From: Diabrotica undecimpunctata | Taxonomy: Eukaryota; Arthropoda; Insecta; Coleoptera; Chrysomelidae | Assembly: GCF_040954645.1 (NCBI RefSeq) | Contig: NC_092805.1 | Location: 77,574,257-77,638,256, forward strand | Length of the DNA: 64,000 nucleotides | Reading direction: 5' to 3' | Part shown: piece after piece, positions 59,096-64,000 of the stretch | Numbering within the stretch: the stretch's first letter is position 1 | Layout: the number at the start of each line of letters is the position of its first letter | The notes under the pieces: model-generated | Databases searched by the model: none | What the model saw: only the letters and a program-made list of their open reading frames with translations | Told to the model about the DNA's origin: nothing | Program-made: the position numbers and the translations under genes

Positions 59096-60899
59096 TTTGA
59101 ATTTTGAACATTAAATTAATCATTACTCACTAATCCACTATCAAATACCAAACTAATAAACAAAGTTGCAACTAACGTAAGGTTTCCGTTTTGACGATAA
59201 ATCAAAACTAAACACACTTTAACTTAAAAGAACTCACAAAAACTCAAACTAAATGTTCTACATGGTCTCCTCCGATTTCTATGCCTTTTCTAATTCTTTT
59301 TATAAAGGATTTTCTGACGTTAAAAAAATATTATTCTGTCCCCTTATAAAATTAGCTGCATTTTGAATGTATCTCCAAAGTTCGTCTCGTGTATTAATTT
59401 CATTGGCATAAACTAAGGACTTCATATGTCCCCAAAAATAAAAATCTAGCGGGTTGTACTCAGGACTTCTTAGTGGCCATTGAAAATCACTGCCTCTGCC
59501 AATCCATCGTTAAGTAAATACGTCATTAAGATGATTTCTAACAGCTAATGAAAAATGAGGTGGCGATCCATCCTGCATAAACCACATTTTTCTTCTTACA
59601 TCCAGCGGCAGATCATCTAAAATATCACTAAGAGTATTTTCCAAAAAGAATAAATAAGAATCTCCATTTAAATTCGGAGGAAGAAAATAAGGCCCTAGTA
59701 GTTGGTCGCCTATAATGCCACACCAAATATTCAATTTAAACTCATGCTGAAAATGTCTAGCTTTAATAGCATGCGGGTTTTCTTCTTCCCAGTAATGACT
59801 ATTTCGCCAATTAAAAACCCCCCGTCTGGTAAAAGTTGCTTCGTCGGTGAACATAATATTCTTAATAAAGTGTCTGTCATTGCGATGTTTATTCAGAATA
59901 CGTTGGCAAAACTGTAACCGTCGTGGAAGATCTGTTGGAAGTAAATTTTGAACAGGAGTGAAGTGATAAGGATGGAGGTTCTCTTTTTTTAGAATTCTAA
60001 CAATAGACGACTGACTTACTCCTGTTGCTGCTGATAGATGTCGTGAACTTATTTCAGGATTTTCATCTACACGAACCAAAAGGTCATCTTCTTGATTAGG
60101 TGTGATTTGTTTCGGTCGACCACCCCGATTTTTAGTATGAAATGACCCAGTTTCACCTAAACTACGATATAATCTTGCAAAAGTTTTGTGATTTGGTTGC
60201 AATCTGTTTGCGTATAACATTCCATACCTTCTGGCTGCCGAGCGACCGCAAAAATCTTCTTGTGCGTATACGCAAGTCATATCTTGCATTTCTTTATTAG
60301 TAAAATGATTGTGACGAGGCATTTCAATCAAAAAAAGTAATGATTACTTTTAAAAAATGCAACATTACACTACACTGTCACATCAAAAATAATTTACTCT
60401 GAACAAATGACATTTACCAATAACAATTATCTGACAGTTCAAAGCATACTTTTCATAAATGAAATAATATTTGAAATCCTTTTTTAAGACTCTAAGCAGT
60501 TCGACTGCGTTTTTATCGAAAACGGTTGAAATTATCATGTTTAAACAAGAGTACCAATTTTACGTAAAAATGATGTTTACGTCATATTTTCTAATAAAAA
60601 TTACTAAAAAGTTTCATCAGAAAAAGTTTAGACTCAATTTGATCATTAGGAATAATCCACGTGGCGCCCTCTATGACAAAACGTAAAATTGTAAATAAAA
60701 TACCATTTCTTGTCTAAGATTATGCCTCTGTGCCAATTTTGATAGCAATTTATAAATATACAGGAAAACTATTAGCAAAAAACGACCCTGTATCTTTTTT
60801 CTCAGCAACATTTTATTAAGGCATATTTGGCCCAATAGCCATATTTTGATCCAAATAACCTGTCCTTAGTCTATGTCCCAATAGTTATGACTCACCCTG
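59096..60899 (-). mobile_element. DD41D element 5, left end missing
   Basis: The right terminus ends TGACTCACCCTGTA at 60899, like element 4, with internal inverted-style sequence TAAGGCATATTTGGCCC. No matching left terminus is found before repeat F, so the left side is truncated. Confidence 0.7.
59290..60322 (-). pseudogene. DD41D transposase, element 5
   Basis: The best start is MPRHNHFTNKEM (60322). Features in order: helix-turn-helix (CGRSAARRYGM), an HxK linker with NRGGRPKQITP, a second helix-turn-helix (SSRHLSAATGVSQSSIVRIL), a KKENLHPYHFTPVQ linker, first Asp in IMFTDEATFTRRG, CGIIGDQLLGPYF, second Asp in FMQDGSPPHF and third Asp in RSPEYNPLDFYFWG. All three catalytic Asp are present. 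A TAA near 59510 and further stops near 59300 disable it. Counting the stop as a residue, the second and third Asp are 41 residues apart. Confidence 0.85.
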
Positions 60900-61963
60900 T
60901 ATACAGTTGCTCGAAGCCGTTTTTGTGTGCGGTATAATTGGACGCGTGAGTAATGCACCAGCCGCGATGTTAGTGCACGCATGTGTAAAGAAATTTGAAG
61001 AAGAAAAGAGAAGAAGTTGTTACAATTGTGAAACATCTAGGCAAAGTAAAAACTTTTTAAACTGCTGTCAATATTGCAAGAGTACGACGTGCTGTGAATG
61101 GTAATCCTCGGCGTTCACTTCTCAAATATGCACAAGCGCTGGTATTCAGCGTATTTTAAAGAAAGATTAAAGTTTTCACCCTTACAAAATTCAGTTAAGC
61201 CAATACTTGAAAGAAACGGATCACTTACTAAGGAAACCTTTTCTGAGGAGATGATGACTTTTTGGGATGACGGTGGCTTAAAAGGGATTATTTTCAGTGA
61301 CGAGGCTCACTTTCACCTTAATGGATATGTCAATAAGCACAATGCTCGCTACTGGTGTCCTGACGGTTAGGTGTGGCATGTCTGCATCGAGGATCATCGG
61401 ACCCTACTTTTTTGAATATGCTAGAGGACGCACGCTAACTGTCAACAGTGCACGATACACTGCCATGCTGCGGAATTGGCTACGTCCAGAATTGAATAAT
61501 TTTGCAGGGTATAATCCAGGCAATACATGATTCCAGCAAGATCACACAGAGCGAGCACTTCAATAAACGCCCTAACAGAAATGTTTCCAGGCACATTGGT
61601 TTCACAAAATGGTGATATTCGTTTTCTCCCAAGATTTCCTGACCTTACCCCTTAAATTTTTTTCTGTGGGGGTATTTAAAGAACATCGTCTACGCTAATC
61701 GACCAGCCATAATCGAAGGGCTGAAGCAAAATATTCGCAACGCTATTAACAACATTCCAGTGAATATGTGTGAGCGCGTCTTTCTCAATTTGCGATCCAG
61801 ATTGCAAGAGTGCTACGAGCGAGATGGTCAACATCTAACCGTCGTCTTATTTAAGAAATAAAATCCGCATGTTCTGTGTGTTTATTTTCGTAATAAATGT
61901 TTTTGTAACAGGTTCTAAAACAGAGTTTTATTAATTTGAAAACTAAAATCTACTCTGAGACAC

Positions 61964-61969
<6 letters not shown>
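60900..61969 (+). mobile_element. DD41D-type element 6, decayed
   Basis: The right end TACTCTGAGACACTCTGTA at 61969 abuts a TA tract. The left end coincides with the right end of element 5, so its own left terminus is gone. The interior is a degraded plus-strand transposase. Confidence 0.6.
60905..61862 (+). pseudogene. Mariner-type transposase, element 6
   Basis: Pieces in several frames: GRVSNAPA...HACVKKFEE (helix-turn-helix), NGNPRRSLLKYAQ, then EEMMTFWDDG-LKGIIFSDEAHFHLNGYVNKHNARYW with the first Asp (about 61245-61365). IIGPYFFEYARGRTLTVNSARYTAMLRNWLRPELN follows (about 61395-61490), then the FQQD region, LPRFPDLTP near 61640 and an end domain near 61750-61850. The mutations are dispersed and no continuous frame remains. 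Confidence 0.7.
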
Positions 61970-62038
<69 letters not shown>

Positions 62039-62060
62039 TCATCATCATCATCATCATCAT
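61970..62060. repeat. (TA)n followed by (CAT)n
   Basis: 67-bp TA tract then nine CAT units. LINE 3' ends in this window end in ATGATG-type tracts, so the inverted sequence after it (62061-62120) may be a tiny LINE tail. Confidence 0.85.
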
Positions 62061-62116
62061 GTGCAGCTTTATCAACCGTTTCCAATTACGGTGCAGCCTC
62101 CCTAATTTCAATGTTA

Positions 62117-62120
<4 letters not shown>

Positions 62121-62160
<40 letters not shown>

Positions 62161-62174
62161 TATATATATACTTA

Positions 62175-62230
<56 letters not shown>
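62121..62230. repeat. (TA)n
   Basis: TA tract with short interruptions. Confidence 0.95.
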
Positions 62231-62234
<4 letters not shown>

Positions 62235-62976
62235 ATATATCGCTTTCTGTTTATATATAACATTGTCAAAACATTCTTCTACGTTGTGCGTATAAAATCC
62301 ATCGTTTCCCCTCATTTAAGAATTACTCAAAGTAAAATACTTTTCGACATCTAAAATAATAATTTTTTTATTGGCAGACCCGCCTCAGTTGATAACAGCA
62401 TCTTGGTATACGAAAGAATTGCGTTTGAGAGTATTTAGGTTAATTACATCGCTTTCAACATTTAAGACCATTCCTCCACAATTCCAACGATATCGTTTTC
62501 TTAAAAGATCTGTATTGACGTGCCAGTCTTCTCGTTGAGATTTTAACCTGGTTTTGTCTTCTTCTCTCCAAACTCTCTGAAATCTGCACAATAAATGCAC
62601 GTGGTCTTCCATTTTTTAGGAGATTCAGACATAATATTCCCTACTCGCACTCTGGTATTGTTTAAGGATTGTGTCCAATATTTGAATACACGCCCAACCA
62701 AGTTGTAGATACGTTTTCTTGTCTCTAATTTATACGACATCTTATGTAAAAATATGCTAGATATTATTATTCTGTTCAAATAGGCCACATAATTCAAATC
62801 ATAAACACGAAGTACCTATTCATAATATTAAGTATTATCTGAATCAAGTTTGAACTTAGTTTAACATAGTTGAAATAATTATAAAGTTCTTCCGCTTATT
62901 AAATTATTCGTAATTATTTGACATACAAATGTGCTGTTTATTGCTTAACAGTTATTTATGTATTTTTTTGTTACAG
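62231..62976. other. Intergenic or intronic; two unknown minus-strand frames
   Basis: Overlapping minus-strand frames at 62385-62612 and 62543-62797 read like one ~125-codon protein split by a frame change (KRIYNLVGRVFKYWTQSLNN...EDHVHLLCRFQRVWREEDK). I do not recognise the family. The last 40 bp become pyrimidine-rich ahead of a splice acceptor. Confidence 0.4.
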
Positions 62977-63068
62977 GGTTCGTCGTAGCTATATCACTAG
63001 GATGTGTATTCTTTGGAATAATAATAGCTGTTTTCTTCAATAGCTGGGTTAATTTAATAATAAATTCA
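62977..63068 (+). CDS. Candidate host exon encoding a transmembrane segment
   Basis: The pyrimidine-rich TATTTTTTTGTTACAG acceptor ends at 62976 and a consensus donor GTAAGT starts at 63069. The 92-bp interval is open in the frame starting at its third base and reads FVVAISLGCVFFGIIIAVFF followed by NSWVNLIINS, one strongly hydrophobic helix. It enters in phase 1 and leaves in phase 0. A short membrane-anchor exon of this shape could belong to the N-terminus of a CD36/SCRB-type receptor, but this is a guess. No neighbouring exon is visible. Confidence 0.4.
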
Positions 63069-63539
63069 GTAAGTACATTACATGTCTGTAGTTTTAAATG
63101 GTTTTAAACGTCTAAATAAAATGGAGTTGTAGATCACTACTTTAGTCAATAAACTAAAGTAGGTACAGTCAAATAAACTGTAATTTTCCCAAACTTATTT
63201 CAACAGCATGTTGCTATCTGTTAGATGTATACCTAACAATAGAACATATTACTAAACTGACTATTAAAACATATTGTTAGCATTAGTAGATTTTTATAAT
63301 GAGTAACTGTAAATAAATTTAATAACATCGCTAAACTAACAGAATAAATAATAAAAAGGCAACTTTATTTAAACCATATAGGAGTACTATTAGAAAAACA
63401 ACTTAAACTTATATTGTACGTTTATAGAACTAAAAGGGGCCATTTGACTCCATTAAACTTTCCATACGACGACCTAAAATAGCTTTTGTTATACTCTACA
63501 TCTTTAGATTCTACAAACAAAAGATCGAGATTTCGACGA
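63069..63539. other. No recognisable gene
   Basis: AT-rich sequence downstream of the candidate donor site; would be intron if the exon is real. Confidence 0.4.
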
Positions 63540-63810
63540 AAGCCCATTTTCCATGTAAGAGCTACGTTCGTTATCAAGTGAGGTTCTAAAATAATTTGTC
63601 GCAGATATTTATGGCGTTAGTGAAAAATGATCCTACTTCTACATAAAATTGGTTTTAGAGTTTGTTCTGCGTTTTCACAAAACCTATATGTTGCTCTGTT
63701 CACTGTTCCGTACTTACAGAGATAATATCTGAATAGACAGTGTTTGGTATAATCGTCACTCAAGTTCAGATTTTTTAAGCTGTAAGAATATTTTTAGGTA
63801 GCGAGCAAAA
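63540..63810 (-). pseudogene. LINE ORF2 C-terminal remnant
   Basis: The minus strand reads YLCKYGTVNRATYRFCENAEQT and, after a stop, RHKYLRQIILEPHLITN with a FRRNLDLL end. This resembles the Cys/His motif and YLG...LEP tail of Jockey/R1-type LINE proteins. Degraded. Confidence 0.5.
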
Positions 63811-64000
63811 CGTTAAATTAACCTCATTACATGCCATTGACCTGAAATATTTTCCCAATAATCTACATTAAGATTCTTTTGCCATTTTCAGACATGTTAA
63901 AAAGTCCATTAAAGTTGCTAGTAATATTAGTTAAAATATGTAGAGTAGTGGTATTTTGTAGACTATTTCTTATGTTAGTAAAAGTTCAAAGTCATGTTTT

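Noticed and set aside
62385..62797. Unknown minus-strand frames near the right end as a host gene
   Set aside because: They have no recognised domain, are split by a frame change and lack splice signals; kept only as unannotated.

Overview
This is a repeat-dominated, strongly AT-rich stretch of an animal nuclear genome, most likely an insect and plausibly a beetle. That is an inference from the transposon repertoire: Ty3/gypsy and errantivirus-like LTR elements, Penelope-like elements, Jockey and other LINEs, and many Tc1/mariner relatives with a DD41D-type spacing. No complete host gene, tRNA, rRNA or CRISPR array is visible. The only candidate host coding sequence is a 92-bp exon near the right end (62977-63068) with good splice signals that would encode one membrane-spanning segment. 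The window therefore looks like intergenic or giant-intron sequence built from nested insertions.

Layout: 1-7446 is a decayed gypsy-type LTR retrotransposon whose 5' LTR is cut by the window edge. 8146-11245 is a pogo-like relic. 11999-15827 is a Jockey-like LINE with a visible target duplication. 16565-18380 is the first DD41D-type relic. 19292-22655 is a Penelope C-terminus split by a 3.1-kb nested insertion that holds a hammerhead-bearing tandem array and an IS630/Tc1-like transposase. 24905-29080 is a LINE split by a DD41D element (26060-28779) that itself contains Penelope and LINE debris. 31435-37248 is a reversed errantivirus-like element with a nearly intact pol and an env-like gene interrupted by a 253+253 bp palindrome. 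39368-42394 is a long-TIR DNA element. 42397-43037 is a MITE. 43263-45575 is another DD41D element. 45722-49870 is a head-to-head pair of Penelope copies. 51195-55610 is a Penelope endonuclease split by a very young, internally deleted gypsy element (51529-55503). 56164-61969 holds three further DD41D-type elements, and 63540-63810 is a LINE C-terminus.

The most unusual signals are RNA-level. First, the LTR of the young gypsy element carries five consecutive stem-loops that all present the same seven-base loop, GTGTTGA, while their stems differ in sequence and still pair. They lie just downstream of the TATA box and upstream of the poly(A) signal, so they should be in the R region at both ends of the transcript. 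Second, at least seven loci from several repeat families share a hammerhead-ribozyme-like architecture in which GAA is followed by a 4-6 base palindrome and then a cleavable base, as expected for ribozymes that act as dimers. Third, the palindrome inside env contains tandem 58-bp hairpins with related loops but unrelated, fully paired stems.

(TA)n tracts of 25-230 bp mark the edges of many of the elements. One has expanded inside a LINE endonuclease reading frame.
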